DNA from: Eremothecium cymbalariae DBVPG#7215
Lineage: Eukaryota; Ascomycota; Saccharomycetes; Saccharomycetales; Saccharomycetaceae
Reading direction: 5' to 3'
NCBI RefSeq assembly: GCF_000235365.1
Contig: NC_016454.1
Span: 1-64,000, forward strand
Length of the DNA: 64,000 nt
Each line of letters starts with the position of its first letter. The stretch's first letter is position 1. The notes beneath the pieces are model-generated. The model did no database searches, was not told the DNA's origin, and saw only the letters and a list, made by a program, of their open reading frames with translations. This document shows, piece by piece, positions 32,070-41,250 of this stretch. A program made the translations under genes and the position numbers.

Positions 32070-33563
32070 ATGTTGAATGGTAAGTCATATCCAGAAGAGT
32101 TGCTTAACGCAGATGCTTCGTTAACCTACGATGTGATTGTAGTTGGAGCCGGGGTAGTTGGACCCTGCATCGCGACAGCATTGGCAAGAAAGGGAAAAAA
32201 AGTTTTGATCATTGAACGGGAATGGACGATGCCAGATCGTATTGTTGGTGAATTAATGCAGCCTGCTGGTGTGCGTGCATTGCGCTCCCTGGGGATGGTT
32301 CAGGCGATCAATAATATTAGTGCTTGGTCGACAACAGGATACACTATCCTCTATAATGGGGAGCAGGTTGAAGTTCCGTATCCATACAAAGCAATATCTC
32401 CACCTATCGACAAGATCCCTGATCTTGTTTTTGATGGCAACGATAAGGTGGTGGATGATGGGACAATTTCCATTAAAGATTACGAAGAAGACGAGCGGGA
32501 GAGGGGTGTTGGATTTGTTCATGGCAGGTTCTTGCAAAACTTGCGGACAATTTGTGCTGCAGAACAGAATGTTACAAGGTTACAAGGAAATGTTATCGAA
32601 ATTCTTAAGAACAAATCGAAGGAGGTTATAGGAGTGAAGGTCGATGTTCCTACGCGTGGGAAGCAAGAATTCAGGGCACACATTACATTTGCGTGCGATG
32701 GTATCTTCTCTAAGTTTAGAAGGGAACTATCCAAAAGTCATGTACCTCAGGTTTGGTCTTCTTTTGTTGGGATGTCTTTATACCATACTGATCTTCCTAA
32801 GAAGCATTATGGTCATGTGATATTAGGATGTAATCACATGCCTATTCTTGTTTACCAGATTTCTCCTACGGAAACTAGGGTTTTATGTGCTTACAATTCC
32901 GCTAAGTTACCACGAGATGTCTCATTGTGGTTACGGAGTAGTGTTCAGCCTTTTGTTCCTGATTTCCTGCGAAAATCCTTTGACAAAGCTCTAGAAGAAG
33001 GCAAGTTCAAGGCGATGCCTAATTCGTGGCTACCTGCAAAACAAAACAATGTAGTTGGGTTATGTGTCATTGGTGATGCTTTGAATATGAGGCATCCACT
33101 AACAGGGGGTGGTATGGCTGTTGGATTGATGGATGTGGTATTAATGGTGCAGAAGATTGGCGATATGGACTTTTCAGACCGTGAGAAGATCTTAGAAAAG
33201 ATGATAGACTTCCATTTCGATAGGAAGTGCTATGCCGCAGTAATGAATACCTTATCAATTGCCTTGTTCGCACTATTTGCCGCTGATAGTTATTATCTGA
33301 AGCTTTTACAGAAGGGTTGTTTCAGGTACTTTCAAAGGGGCGGAAAGTGCTTAACCTTGCCTGTTGAGTTTTTATCCGGGGTATCTCACAAACCATTTCT
33401 GTTAACCAAGGTGTTCTTTTCTGTGGCTCTGTATTCCATATATGTTAATTTCGAAGATAAGAGAATAGCAGAATTAGGAGCAGCATTTTTTGAGGCGTTT
33501 GGAATTATATATACAGCTATAAATGTTTTCACATATTATCTTTTGGAACAGTTATTCGGATAG
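32070..33563 (+). CDS. ERG1: Squalene epoxidase Erg1
   Basis: An FAD monooxygenase of the ER and lipid droplets that turns squalene into 2,3-oxidosqualene, an oxygen-dependent step of ergosterol synthesis. The 497 residues match S. cerevisiae Erg1 (496). The FAD dinucleotide motif VVGAGVVGPCIATALA is at about 26-41. The DG motif is FACDGIFSKFRREL, and the GD motif is VIGDALNMRHPLTGGGMAVG at about 337. A hydrophobic C-terminal membrane anchor follows. It neighbours CBP4, as in S. cerevisiae (YGR175C, YGR174C). Confidence 0.97.
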   Translation: MLNGKSYPEELLNADASLTYDVIVVGAGVVGPCIATALARKGKKVLIIEREWTMPDRIVGELMQPAGVRALRSLGMVQAINNISAWSTTGYTILYNGEQVEVPYPYKAISPPIDKIPDLVFDGNDKVVDDGTISIKDYEEDERERGVGFVHGRFLQNLRTICAAEQNVTRLQGNVIEILKNKSKEVIGVKVDVPTRGKQEFRAHITFACDGIFSKFRRELSKSHVPQVWSSFVGMSLYHTDLPKKHYGHVILGCNHMPILVYQISPTETRVLCAYNSAKLPRDVSLWLRSSVQPFVPDFLRKSFDKALEEGKFKAMPNSWLPAKQNNVVGLCVIGDALNMRHPLTGGGMAVGLMDVVLMVQKIGDMDFSDREKILEKMIDFHFDRKCYAAVMNTLSIALFALFAADSYYLKLLQKGCFRYFQRGGKCLTLPVEFLSGVSHKPFLLTKVFFSVALYSIYVNFEDKRIAELGAAFFEAFGIIYTAINVFTYYLLEQLFG

Positions 33564-34001
33564 AATTATCACTTTTATGGGATCCAGATATATGATGTTT
33601 TAAACATGAAAAGAAAGCGTGATATAATGTAGGAACAAATGTTTATTTATACTCATGGACTTAACTTTTTGAAGAAACGTTCTGGTAAGTAACGCGAACA
33701 ACTGCAATAAAGTTGGTGATATGCTATTACTTTCTGTTATAAGATTATATATATTCTAGGAAGATCAAAATTACGATGTTAAATTCATCTCGATCTATAC
33801 AAGATCTTCGCTTACAGTTATATACAATTTATCATGTTAGTTGTGCATCCATTATTTTATTAATATTGAATTTGATATGAGTATGATGATATCCGAAGTT
33901 TTCATTACCCGCATTTAAACTTGAAATTATAACATCAGCTTCATCTCTTCTTGGACATTTAGATTGGTAGCACGTTATAGGATACCAAACCGCATTGAAG
34001 G
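33564..34001. other. ERG1-CBP4 spacer
   Basis: About 438 bp, AT-rich. No gene is seen on either strand; it probably holds the ERG1 3' end and the CBP4 promoter. Confidence 0.5.
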
Positions 34002-34436
34002 ATGGGAGCGCCACTTTGGCTTCGTTGGCTAAAGGTCTATGCATATGGAGGTTGCATTATTGGTACCGGGGTTTTACTTTTTAACTATACTACGCCGACG
34101 GATGAAGATATCATTAACGCTCTTTCGCCTGAATTAAGATTGCAGTATGAAAGGGAAAGAGGTTTGCGCAGAGCAGAGCAGCAGAATCTTATGCAGATTG
34201 CAAAAGAAACTTCAGCGAGTAGCAATCCTATTTGGCAGACTGGAGCCATCCAATCTCCCTGGGAAAAGAACCCATCCGCTGTAAAGAGTAGTGATCATTT
34301 TGAGAAGTTGAAGGCTGATCAAGTGCAGAAGGAAGAGCTTGACAGGATAAGGAAGCAGTTAGCAGAAATAAGGGAGAAAAGCGAGCAAAAGACGAAGCAA
34401 TTCGTCAATGATAGAAGTTGGTGGAAGCTGTGGTAG
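34002..34436 (+). CDS. CBP4: Cytochrome bc1 assembly factor Cbp4
   Basis: A mitochondrial inner-membrane protein that binds newly made cytochrome b (with Cbp3-Cbp6) during complex III assembly. The 144 residues compare with 170 in S. cerevisiae. The N-terminus [17 protein letters not shown] leads into a single membrane segment (about 12-28). The family signature [20 protein letters not shown] follows, and then a long charged coiled-coil tail. Confidence 0.95.
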   Translation: MGAPLWLRWLKVYAYGGCIIGTGVLLFNYTTPTDEDIINALSPELRLQYERERGLRRAEQQNLMQIAKETSASSNPIWQTGAIQSPWEKNPSAVKSSDHFEKLKADQVQKEELDRIRKQLAEIREKSEQKTKQFVNDRSWWKLW

Positions 34437-34639
34437 CCTCAAGGTAAAATAGCTAGCCTTTTCTACAGTTTGCAAAATATTTATTACACCAATGGACTGC
34501 TTGCAGAGACATTTTATTTATTTGGGCAAATACACAGTAGCCAAAGAGATCATAATATACAAACATATCTTATCTATATATATAATTGAAATTCTTAGAA
34601 TTCATTGTAATTTTATACTCATTTTCCTTAGAAAACGGG

Positions 34640-35259
34640 CTATTGATGTGAACCCCAGTTGATGAAACCTCCTTGAGTGAATGCGTGTATTGCATTTCCA
34701 AAATTCCGACTAAACCGATTATCCTGATCAGAAGTCTTGTTTAATTCATCTACAGCTTCCACTATTTTCCTAACGTTTGTTTCAATTACCATTCCACCTT
34801 GTATAATTTCCTCCAATACGCTTTCCAACGTTTGCCAATTAAAAATCAAGTCTAACTCATTTACCTCAGCAAAACATCTGTCCAGTGCTGCAACAAAAGT
34901 CTGGATTAGGTCTAATATAGCCAGCTCAGATTCTTGATCATCTACGATAAATGTAAAGTACAAGGTGGCATAATTCTTGTAAATTATCTGGATATCTTCA
35001 TTTATATTTGGTCCATCGCCACCAGACAAAAGAGAGGGTGGGGTAACTAAAAATGAGGATTGAATAGAACTATTGCGTTGACTTATCAATTCATATACCT
35101 GATCAAGCAATAACTTCTGTTTTGGCAATTCCACTGGGGTATAAAACTTTACCAATCTTGGTTGGCATTTCTTGTTGACTAAATATCTAGATTGTTAGTT
35201 ACTGCTCGGAATGAAATTTGAACATTAAGATGCATACATATTAGAACTGCATGGATCAT
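34640..35259 (-). CDS. APS3: AP-3 adaptor sigma subunit Aps3, spliced
   Basis: The small subunit of the AP-3 adaptor that carries alkaline phosphatase and other cargo from Golgi to vacuole. The main open frame lacks the start. A 22-nt first exon at 35259..35238 encodes MIHAVLI plus one base. It joins at 35178 to give F-NKKCQPRLVKFYTPVELP, matching the S. cerevisiae protein. The mature product has 186 residues (S. cerevisiae 194). YKNYATLYFTFIVDDQESEL (about 85-104) is nearly invariant in the family. The S. cerevisiae gene (YJL024C) also has an intron after a very short first exon. Confidence 0.95.
35179..35237 (-). other. APS3 intron
   Basis: A 59-nt intron with donor GTATGC, branch sequence AACTAAC about 17 nt before the acceptor, and acceptor TTTAG. 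The same AACTAAC branch sequence appears in the inferred HFM1 intron, which suggests a species preference for it over TACTAAC. Confidence 0.9.
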
Positions 35260-35384
35260 TGTAAGATATCAAAGAAAAGACAGTGATCCTCAATGGCAGA
35301 CAAAATACTGTTGTTGTATCAATAGAAAGTGGCACTAATAAAGATTTTTGATATATCCAGAAACCTCTTCCAAAAAGAGAAAAA

Positions 35385-35455
35385 TGCGCAAGCCCGGAAT
35401 CGAACCGGGGGCCCAACGATGGCAACGTTGGATTTTACCACTAAACCACTTGCGC
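35385..35455 (-). tRNA. tRNA-Gly (GCC)
   Basis: A 71-nt cloverleaf on the minus strand. The acceptor stem GCGCAAG pairs with CTTGCGC, with discriminator A. The D-arm holds GTGGTTTAGTGG, the anticodon loop carries GCC, and the T-arm box GGTTCGATTCC is intact. A T5 run on the minus strand directly after the gene serves as Pol III terminator. An LTR-like element begins 64 bp upstream of its 5' end. Confidence 0.97.
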
Positions 35456-35519
35456 TAACAATTGATATTACTGTCATACCTATCAAAGAGGCATTATAAA
35501 CACCATTCAATAAATGTCG

Positions 35520-35892
35520 TGTCGTAAAATCAAAAGAGCATCCCGATAGTTATGATAGTCAGGCTAAGGAGCATGTTGTTAGTCACGATAACAAGACAAA
35601 GAAGCAGCGAATCAGAGTCGTTAGGAGACTATGAAGATGATAACCATTGTATAACAGCGAATCAGAGTTGTTAGAAGTGTCAAGATAACCATTGAGCTGT
35701 TATCGGCTAGGAATCTGCATAGCAAGTAAGCAAGAGAGCTTAAGTAGGACAACAGAAACTATATAAGACCAAACTAGCTAGATTAGATTAGATTAGATTA
35801 GATGCTAGGTCCAGCTAGATCCCCATAGGGTAATTGACCAGATCAGAGACTATAGAACGGTAACTGATCATCAACCTAAGTATTAGCTGGCA
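35520..35892 (-). mobile_element. Solo LTR-like element, copy 1
   Basis: A 373-bp element in minus orientation, from TGCC at 35892 to ACGACA at 35520. It is homologous to copies at 36878 and 40478. Ends are TG...CA. It contains a GATTA pentamer run (near 35783-35805), TCTTATATAG as a TATA-like box, and two GATTCGCTG-type repeats. It is 64 bp upstream of tRNA-Gly and points toward it. I find no internal gag/pol sequence, so it is a solo LTR. No convincing 5-bp target duplication was seen. Confidence 0.75.
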
Positions 35893-36877
35893 CGTGACGA
35901 GAAGTTCAAGCTAGCACGTGACCCCAACTAGTGGCCCTCGACAGTGCATTTTCCTCCCGAGCTGTTATATTTACATAAAACGATCACTTGTTCTTTTACT
36001 GGCCAATTAAGTGCCAGAACGTTTGCCCGTTTATACTTTTTTGAATCGCAGTTCAAGTGCTAATAATCTAATTTATTTACTTGGAGTACGTAGCATACTT
36101 CAGGATCGTTTGCTGTCTTTTCTCGGTTAGAACCTACGTAGTTTGCTTATTAAACTCCATTATCTGTTAAAACATTGAGTATGATAAGTAAGACCACCTA
36201 ATAAATCTATGTAAACAATATTTAACGTTTTTCTCGAAGTTAATCCTTTAATTTCCTGCCAGTCACTTTCTACTATTAGCAAATAATTGTTCTGCAGATA
36301 TACTTTTTAAGTGCTATACTGATATATGAAGTTAATATTGCTGAGAAGGGCTTCATAAAGTGTACCAGAGTGGCTGGTGCGTTGCAAAAGGGAATGAAAC
36401 GTTTATATACATATTCTAAAAATATTACAACGTTGTTTATGACATAAATGCAGAATGAACGTTATGATAACAAGAGTATCAGTCACCTGTTTAAGGATCC
36501 CTTCGTCAACGACTATACTAATTATACCCTCCTGAAAGCCCATTCTGATACATTCTGCTTTACAAAAGGTAGTTACCATTCAGCTAATATTCCCCTAATA
36601 TCTAAATGCCGCTCTTGAGACTCAAATACATCTCCAACAATAGACTTTTCACCAAATTATGGAATCCGCTCCTCCGAGTTCGCCGCTATGTACATCGAGA
36701 CATTGATCTCTCCTCTAGATATCAAGACAATTTTTCTTTCTTTTTGCTACTGTATCTTATCTTCCATCATCATGGGTATAACCCATCGCTGTAAAACACG
36801 AAACTTGACTTTCATTGGTTCTGCTTCGTTGCCGCGACAACGATTTTCCTTGTAGAGGGCGCTTAGCTTCAGTCACG
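35893..36877. other. Sequence between inverted LTR copies
   Basis: About 985 bp between two oppositely oriented LTR-like copies. I see no retroelement protein motif. The 62-codon frame at 36606-36794 is probably chance. Since the copies face opposite ways, this is not a retrotransposon body. Confidence 0.5.
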
Positions 36878-37164
36878 TGCCGCTAATACTTAGGTTGATG
36901 ATCAGTTACCGTTCTATAGTCTCTGATCTGGTCAATTACCCTATGGGGATCTAGCTGGACCTAGTATCCAATCTAATGTAGCTAGCTTGGGTCTCCTTAT
37001 ATAGTTTCTGCTGTCCTACCCGGGCTCACTTAAAGCAGTCATCGGTGGTTTCACACTGACATCTTCAAAGTGACTATCAGCCTCATAGTCTGCTGACAGC
37101 TCTGATACGCTGCTTCTTGGCTTGGTTGTCGCTGTCTCCTAGCTTCTCTTTTGATTTTACGACA
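36878..37164 (+). mobile_element. Solo LTR-like element, copy 2 (shortened)
   Basis: A 287-bp copy in plus orientation, starting TGCCGCTAATACTTAGG and ending TACGACA. It shares the CTTATATAG box and the end sequence with the other copies but lacks part of the middle and has diverged there. It ends 57 bp upstream of tRNA-Pro, in the same direction. Confidence 0.72.
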
Positions 37165-37221
37165 CATGACCAACCCCGCAATATGAATTCAATCCTCATC
37201 AAAGACGCTTAATAAGATTAT

Positions 37222-37330
37222 CGGGCGTGTGGTCTAGTGGTATGATTCTCGCTTTGGGCGAAGCCTAGCTGAAACTGGGTTAAACTACTAAGCATGCGAG
37301 AGGCCCTGGGTTCAATTCCCAGCTCGCCCC
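37222..37330 (+). tRNA. tRNA-Pro (UGG) with intron
   Basis: Acceptor GGGCGTG and 3' CTCGCCC plus discriminator C bracket a cloverleaf with D-box TGTGGTCTAGTGG and T-box GGTTCAATTCC. The anticodon TGG is at 37254-37256. A 37-nt intron (37258-37294) follows the base 3' of the anticodon, as in nuclear yeast tRNA-Pro(UGG) genes. The T6 terminator follows directly at 37332. The mature tRNA is 72 nt. Confidence 0.97.
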
Positions 37331-37897
37331 CTTTTTTCAGTTGTTTGCGAAAAGTAACATTCTTCCAAATTGCCTACACGGCATTTTTCAAGTACAACCA
37401 CACACCACATAATTATGTCGTTGATAGCTCTATTTTAAATGAAGTCATACAACCCATCAGGATACTGCATTTCTTATCTTCCCCTACTTTATCCTATCAA
37501 TTGTAAAGCTCCGTCAGGTCTCTTCCGACATAGGTTCTCCTGTAATTTCTAAAATATCTTATCACAACATTTGTTTCGGGATTTGGTTCGATGTCTGATT
37601 TTTATCTTGCTGTCCACGATTTTCTCGTAATCAATAGATATCGAACTATGAGTAACGAATAATTTCCATTGAACAGAGAAGTAAGACGGCAGACTGTTTT
37701 TAGTTTTAGATATTAAAGATATTTAAATAGAGGATAAATTGATTTCATGTTGAGGCTGTTGGCGAAGTAATCTTTTGTTTACGAAGCGGTGTCAGTGCAG
37801 AATTGTTAAGTTTTCACTCTAAAGTTTCGCACACAGACAGGGAAAATAGGTCTAGAAAATATTGCATTGAAATACACTATATACCTCTATTCAGAAT
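37331..37897 (+). promoter_or_regulatory. GAP1 promoter with GATA-factor sites
   Basis: About 567 bp between tRNA-Pro and GAP1. CTTATC (GATAAG on the other strand) is at 37473-37478 and 37558-37563, and a further TTATCT lies near 37613. GATAAG is the Gln3/Gat1 site that drives GAP1 under poor nitrogen in S. cerevisiae. The sites are seen; the use is inferred. Confidence 0.5.
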
Positions 37898-39700
37898 ATG
37901 CAGCAGGATATTTCGAAGGAAGGCGGGCCATCGGTCATTGATGAGAAGAATAAAAACTATATTTCGAATCAAGAAAATGTTGTAGAATCTGGGGCATCTC
38001 AAGAAGACTATTCGAACAGTAGTTATCCCAAGAGTGGTTCTAAATGGAAGGATTTTAAGGATTCGTTTAAGAGAATGGATTCAGTTGATCTGGATCCAAA
38101 CTTGACGGATGCTCAAAAAATTGCGATTTTAACTTCCCAATCTCCATTGCAAAGAAAGTTAAAAAATCGACATTTGCAAATGATTGCAATTGGAGGTGCA
38201 ATTGGAACAGGTCTGTTTATCGGTTCCAGTAAGGCGCTAAGAACAGCTGGTCCTGCCGGTATCTTGATTGGGTGGGGGTTGATGGCCACCATGATCTTGT
38301 GTATGTGTCTGTCGTTGGGAGAGATGGCTGTGACGTTCCCTGTGTCAGGTGGGTACACGACATACGCTACGAGGTTTATCGACGAGTCTTATGGGTTTGC
38401 TAACAATATAAATTATATGATGCAAGCGTTAGTTGTGCTGCCGTTGGAGATTGTAGCTGCGTCAATTACCGTGGATTACTGGGGTCCCAAGAGTCAATAC
38501 AGAGCAGCTTTCGTTGCTCTTTTTTGGTTATGCATTGTTTCAATTAATATGTTTGGTGTTAAAGGCTATGGTGAAGCGGAGTTTGTCTTTTCATTGATTA
38601 AGGTTGTCACTGTTATTGGGTTTATCATTTTGGGTGTGATTTTGGTTTGCGGAGGGGGTCCTACTCATGAATATATCGGTAGTAAGTTCTGGAGTAACCC
38701 TGGTGCGTTTGTTGGTGACACAGCAGGACAAAAGTTCAAGGGTATATGTAGTGTGTTCGTCACAGCTGCATTTTCTTTTGCAAATACAGAGTTGGTTGGT
38801 CTTGCTGCCGCTGAGACTGAGGATCCAAGGAAATCTGTGCCCAAGGCTGCCAAACAAGTGTTTTGGAGAATTACGCTGTTTTACATTTTGAGTTTGTTAA
38901 TGGTTGGTTTGCTTGTTCCTTATACGGATCCTCGTCTGTTGGGATCTAGTATTGTTGACGCCGCTGCATCACCGTTTGTTTTGGCATTGAAGAATCATGG
39001 TATCAAGGGTTTGCCTTCTGTAATTAATGTTGTGATTTTAACTGCCGTTCTATCTGTTGGTAATTCCTCTGTATTTAGTTGCTCTAGGTGTTTGACTGCA
39101 TTATCGGAACAAGGATTCTTACCAAATGTGTTCGGCTACATTGACAGGAAGGGAAGGCCTCTAGTATCCATTATTTTCTCATCTGCTTTTGGGTTGTTAT
39201 GTTTCCTAGCAGTCTCTCATCAGGTCCAAGAAATATTTGACTGGATGTTGTCATTGTCTGGATTGTCCTCCTTGTTTATATGGTTGACAATATCGCTATG
39301 TCACATTAGATTCAGGAAAGCCCTTTCCGCTCAAAACAGAAGTATAGACGAATTAGCATTTGCATCTCCAATCGGTATTTGGGGTTCCTATTATTCTGTA
39401 TTTTTGATCATTGTGGTATTAATTCTTCAGTTCTGGATTGCCCTTTTCCCAGGTCACCAAAAACCTAGCGCTAGTAACTTCTTCAAAGCATATTTGTCGA
39501 TGCCAATCGCCGTGGCTATGTATCTGGGCCATAAAATCTACACCAAAAACTGGAAACTGTTAATAGACCCTAAATATATGGACATTGATACAGGTAGAAG
39601 GGAACTGGATATAGAGCTGTTCAAACAAGAATTACTCGAACAGAATGCTATAATGGCGAAAAAGCCGTTCATCTACAGGGTCTACAATTTCTGGTGTTAG
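37898..39700 (+). CDS. GAP1: General amino acid permease Gap1
   Basis: A plasma-membrane proton symporter for most amino acids, of the yeast amino acid transporter (APC) family. The 600 residues match S. cerevisiae Gap1 (602). The cytosolic N-terminus has GSKWKDFKDSFKRMD and Lys residues that could serve endocytic ubiquitination. LKNRHLQMIAIGGAIGTGLF starts membrane segment 1 at about 88-107. GYTTYATRFIDESYGFANN and VKGYGEAEFVFSLIKVVTV are family signatures among about 12 membrane segments. The C-terminus ends IMAKKPFIYRVYNFWC, the Gap1-type tail. It is closer to Gap1 than to Agp1 or Gnp1. Confidence 0.93.
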   Translation: MQQDISKEGGPSVIDEKNKNYISNQENVVESGASQEDYSNSSYPKSGSKWKDFKDSFKRMDSVDLDPNLTDAQKIAILTSQSPLQRKLKNRHLQMIAIGGAIGTGLFIGSSKALRTAGPAGILIGWGLMATMILCMCLSLGEMAVTFPVSGGYTTYATRFIDESYGFANNINYMMQALVVLPLEIVAASITVDYWGPKSQYRAAFVALFWLCIVSINMFGVKGYGEAEFVFSLIKVVTVIGFIILGVILVCGGGPTHEYIGSKFWSNPGAFVGDTAGQKFKGICSVFVTAAFSFANTELVGLAAAETEDPRKSVPKAAKQVFWRITLFYILSLLMVGLLVPYTDPRLLGSSIVDAAASPFVLALKNHGIKGLPSVINVVILTAVLSVGNSSVFSCSRCLTALSEQGFLPNVFGYIDRKGRPLVSIIFSSAFGLLCFLAVSHQVQEIFDWMLSLSGLSSLFIWLTISLCHIRFRKALSAQNRSIDELAFASPIGIWGSYYSVFLIIVVLILQFWIALFPGHQKPSASNFFKAYLSMPIAVAMYLGHKIYTKNWKLLIDPKYMDIDTGRRELDIELFKQELLEQNAIMAKKPFIYRVYNFWC

Positions 39701-40477
39701 GCTAGAATCAATCATTCTGTGAATTTTATTAGCTACATACGTTATCCCGGAGTGACTAAGTTTTTTAATGGAGCTGTCCGTATATGGTAAAATTGTGTAG
39801 TATGTAAGAAAGAATATCAACTAAATACGCTAGGGTAGCGGTGTGTTGCATGAAGTCTCCGGGTTTAAATTAAACGCAGCTGGATTTGGATAACTGAATT
39901 CCAGAATTGGAATTTGGCTACCAAGCACACTGACAGCCTCATGTTTCAGTTTTGGAGCTAAAACTTGCCTTCTACCGGAAGTTTACATAGACGAAACTAA
40001 ACAGGCGCGATGTAGTTTTCAAAATAAGACAATATGCTGTTTTCTGCTTCGGAACTAACAGATCTAAGGAATTTTTAACAAACGCTATATTATTCATGCT
40101 AACTTTGAAGGTACGACGGTGCCTTACACAGGTCATCTTTACTCCAAATTTGCTAGAAGCCAACGAAAGCCTTATCGAAGCAATTTTAAAGAGTTTATTT
40201 CAAGCAATAGATGGCTTGTGTGTCAACACTTATCAAGATAACGTTAACCATTTTAAGGCCTATTGGCTGTCCCACCCGGACTTCTAATTTATTCTTCAAG
40301 CAACTTGATTTGTTAAATTATCGATTTCAGCATAAGAATTTAGATAAGTTCGAGCTTGTTACATACCCCACCATCATTGTTAATAATGTGCACAAGACCG
40401 ATTTAGGTCATAAGCACGGCTTTCCTCATGTCGAGGGCGCTATGGTTGGTCACGTGATGGCCGAAGATATTGTCACG
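39701..40477 (+). other. GAP1 downstream spacer, possible decayed coding remnant
   Basis: A 777-bp stretch. Two overlapping plus-strand frames in different phases (40096-40287 and 40211-40486) have protein-like composition. The second runs into LTR copy 3 and stops nine bases inside it. I do not recognise a family. They may be fragments of one broken gene, or chance. Confidence 0.25.
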
Positions 40478-40843
40478 TGCCGCTAATACTTAGGTTGATG
40501 ATCGTTACTGCTTGTGTAGTCTCTAATCTGGCTCAACTACCCTCTGGGGATCTAGCTGGACCTATATCTAATCTAATCTAGCTAGCTGGGGTCTTCTTAT
40601 ATAGTTTCTGTTGTCCTACTTAAGCTCTCTTGCTTACTTGCTATGCAGATTCCTAGCCGATAACAGCTCAGTGGTTATCTTGACACTTCTAACAACTCTG
40701 ATTCGCTGTTATACAATGGTTATCATCTTCATAGTCTCCTAACGACTCTGATTCGCTGTTTCTTTGTCTTGTTATCGTGACTATCAAGATGCTTCTTAGT
40801 CTGATCATCATAACTGCCGAGATGCTCTTTTGATTGTACGACA
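40478..40843 (+). mobile_element. Solo LTR-like element, copy 3
   Basis: A 366-bp copy in plus orientation from TGCCGCTAATACTTAGG to TACGACA, close to full length when compared with copy 1 read in reverse. It has the CTTCTTATATAG box and the paired CTCTGATTCGCTG repeats. It ends 59 bp upstream of tRNA-Lys and points toward it. Confidence 0.75.
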
Positions 40844-40902
40844 AACACGTCAACTATAAGATTCGATTAATGATCCACCTCAACTCTGGAATGTCATCTC
40901 AT

Positions 40903-40975
40903 GCCTTGTTGGCGCAATCGGTAGCGCGTATGACTCTTAATCATAAGGTTACGGGTTCGAGCCCCGTACAGGGCT
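40903..40975 (+). tRNA. tRNA-Lys (CUU)
   Basis: A 73-nt cloverleaf. GCCTTGT at the 5' end pairs with ACAGGGC, with discriminator T. The D-arm holds GGCGCAATCGGTAGCGC, the anticodon loop CTCTTAA carries CTT, and the T-arm box GGTTCGAGCCC is intact. No intron. A T-run lies near 40990. Confidence 0.97.
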
Positions 40976-41250
40976 TCACTTTTCGAATTCTTTTTACAAG
41001 AACTGAGTTCGTGCCAATCACATAGGGATATAATGGTTGCTTCGATAGCGTCACTGAGATGGATTAGTGCAGGTATTTGGGTTTTAATTTTCTTTGCAGG
41101 TCCATGCATTCTCAATTTAGCCTGCCGATGAGCGGTTCAAATTTTTCAATATCGTAGTGCGCACAAACTCACCTTTAAAATTTCAAATCTTGAGATGACA
41201 TACACTTATCTTTAACAATAATGTTGTAAGAGTGTCATTACAGATAGCAT

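Noticed and set aside
35515..35897. Target-site duplication flanking LTR copy 1
   Set aside because: TGTCG lies directly before the element at 35515-35519 but is also the first five bases of the element itself, and the other flank (CGTGA) does not match. Copies 2 and 3 also lack a clear 5-bp match.
35875..36885. Centromere (GTCACGTG as CDEI)
   Set aside because: GTCACGTG adjoins the LTR ends, but there is no AT-rich CDEII followed by a TCCGAA-type CDEIII. The same applies to CACGTG near 1505 and 59588.
40903..40975. Intron in tRNA-Lys
   Set aside because: The anticodon stem and loop are continuous and 73 nt make a complete cloverleaf.
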